43,250 nucleotides of DNA from JARYLZ01 sp964388275 (GTDB lineage: Bacteria > Bacteroidota > Ignavibacteria > SZUA-365). The translations under genes and the position numbers were made by a program. This document shows, piece by piece, positions 42,946 through 43,250 of the stretch (positions are counted from its first letter, which is position 1; the number at the start of each line of letters is the position of its first letter). The notes beneath the pieces are model-generated. The model did not search any database and had not been told where the DNA came from. It saw only the letters and a program-made list of their open reading frames with translations. The stretch covers positions 1-43,250 of the forward strand of contig CAYLZD010000032.1 in NCBI GenBank assembly GCA_964388275.1. Reading direction: 5' to 3'.

Positions 42946-43195
42946 CAGTCTATGGACAAGGGCGGATCAGCAATGGCTCGATGAATACAGAGGATCGTAA
43001 AAAGGCGGGAACATAGTCATTATCCGGCGCGTATTGATATGAGGAACGGGAAAGGGGTGGAGTCAGAGAAGATTTCAGAGAAGAAATTGTCATTGCTGCC
43101 TGGGCAACCGTGCCGGGTTTATGAGCAGATGCGCGCGTTTTGATGGCAGGGCGGAGGGTGAAAAAAGCCGGGAAGGGGAGGGTGTGCTACTGAGC
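42946..43195. other. Non-coding stretch after tRNA-Ser
   Basis: No gene, tRNA or clear terminator was found. A 34-codon open frame from 43039 has no recognisable features. The right part is purine-rich (GGCGGAGGGTGAAAAAAGCC and similar) but not regularly repeated. Confidence 0.5.
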
Positions 43196-43250
43196 AAGAG
43201 ATGTCAACTCTTGAAGAGATGTCAACTCTTGAAGAGATGTCAACTCTTGA
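43196..43250. repeat. 18-bp tandem repeat AAGAGATGTCAACTCTTG at the window edge
   Basis: Three complete, identical 18-bp units (43196-43213, 43214-43231, 43232-43249) and the first base of a fourth at the right edge. Each unit contains the inverted repeat AAGAG...CTCTT around a 7-nt centre. No spacers separate the units. The array continues out of the window. Confidence 0.9.

Noticed and set aside
43039..43143. 34-residue open frame after the tRNA
   Set aside because: No ribosome-binding site, no homology, no protein-like features; likely chance.
43196..43250. CRISPR array at the right edge
   Set aside because: Units are 18 bp, directly adjacent and without unique spacers, and no cas gene is in the window.

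Overview
The window reads as a draft or metagenome-assembled chromosome segment from a high-GC member of the FCB group (Bacteroidota/Ignavibacteriota/Kapabacteria-like lineages). The evidence is three secreted proteins with type IX secretion (T9SS) C-terminal sorting domains, including one NYPNP-type motif; an OmpA/PD40 lipoprotein; a Wzi-like capsule protein; a tRNA without an encoded CCA end; and one TAnnTTTG-type promoter candidate. The low-complexity left edge and two runs of exactly 100 N show a scaffolded draft. Genus or species cannot be read from the sequence.

Layout. (1) Positions 91-10495 hold a surface-polysaccharide cluster on the plus strand: a 5'-truncated sugar aminotransferase, a sugar N-formyltransferase, a PIG-L deacetylase, an initiating sugar-phosphate transferase, a Wzi-like outer-membrane protein, a CapD/WbpM-type 4,6-dehydratase, GDP-mannose 4,6-dehydratase and GDP-fucose synthase. 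Together they could build an N-formylated amino sugar and GDP-fucose, start a lipid-linked repeat unit, and attach or assemble the polymer at the surface. The cluster is full of short tandem repeats: octamers AGCGGANN, heptamers GTGAAGR, and AACGTT-based elements. (2) Positions 10766-22287 hold an envelope region: a duplicated His-containing periplasmic protein, an OmpA/PD40 lipoprotein, three T9SS cargo proteins, a CstA-type transporter and a small NifU-domain Fe-S protein. (3) Positions 22614-25794 hold two multi-spanning GT-C-like membrane proteins. (4) Positions 25896-33455 hold a compact heme operon: ccsA/hemX-like, hemA, hemC, hemD, hemE, hemN, hemH. (5) Positions 33507-37478 on the minus strand hold recG, a methyltransferase and rlmB. 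(6) Positions 37575-42767 hold an amino-acid permease, a third GT-C-like protein with a TPR-like tail, and a GHL10 glycoside-hydrolase-like protein overlapping it by 4 nt. (7) At the right edge are tRNA-Ser(UGA) with a terminator and an 18-bp tandem repeat that runs out of the window.

The observations most worth a second look are: the octamer tract translated inside the export signal of the Wzi-like protein (a possible phase-variation switch); the same octamer in the intergenic double-hairpin repeat region; simple repeats starting exactly at the stop codons of successive polysaccharide genes; and a signal-peptide protein made of two halves in an exact 104-residue register, each carrying three conserved histidines. 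No CRISPR array, phage, transposase or toxin-antitoxin pair was recognised.
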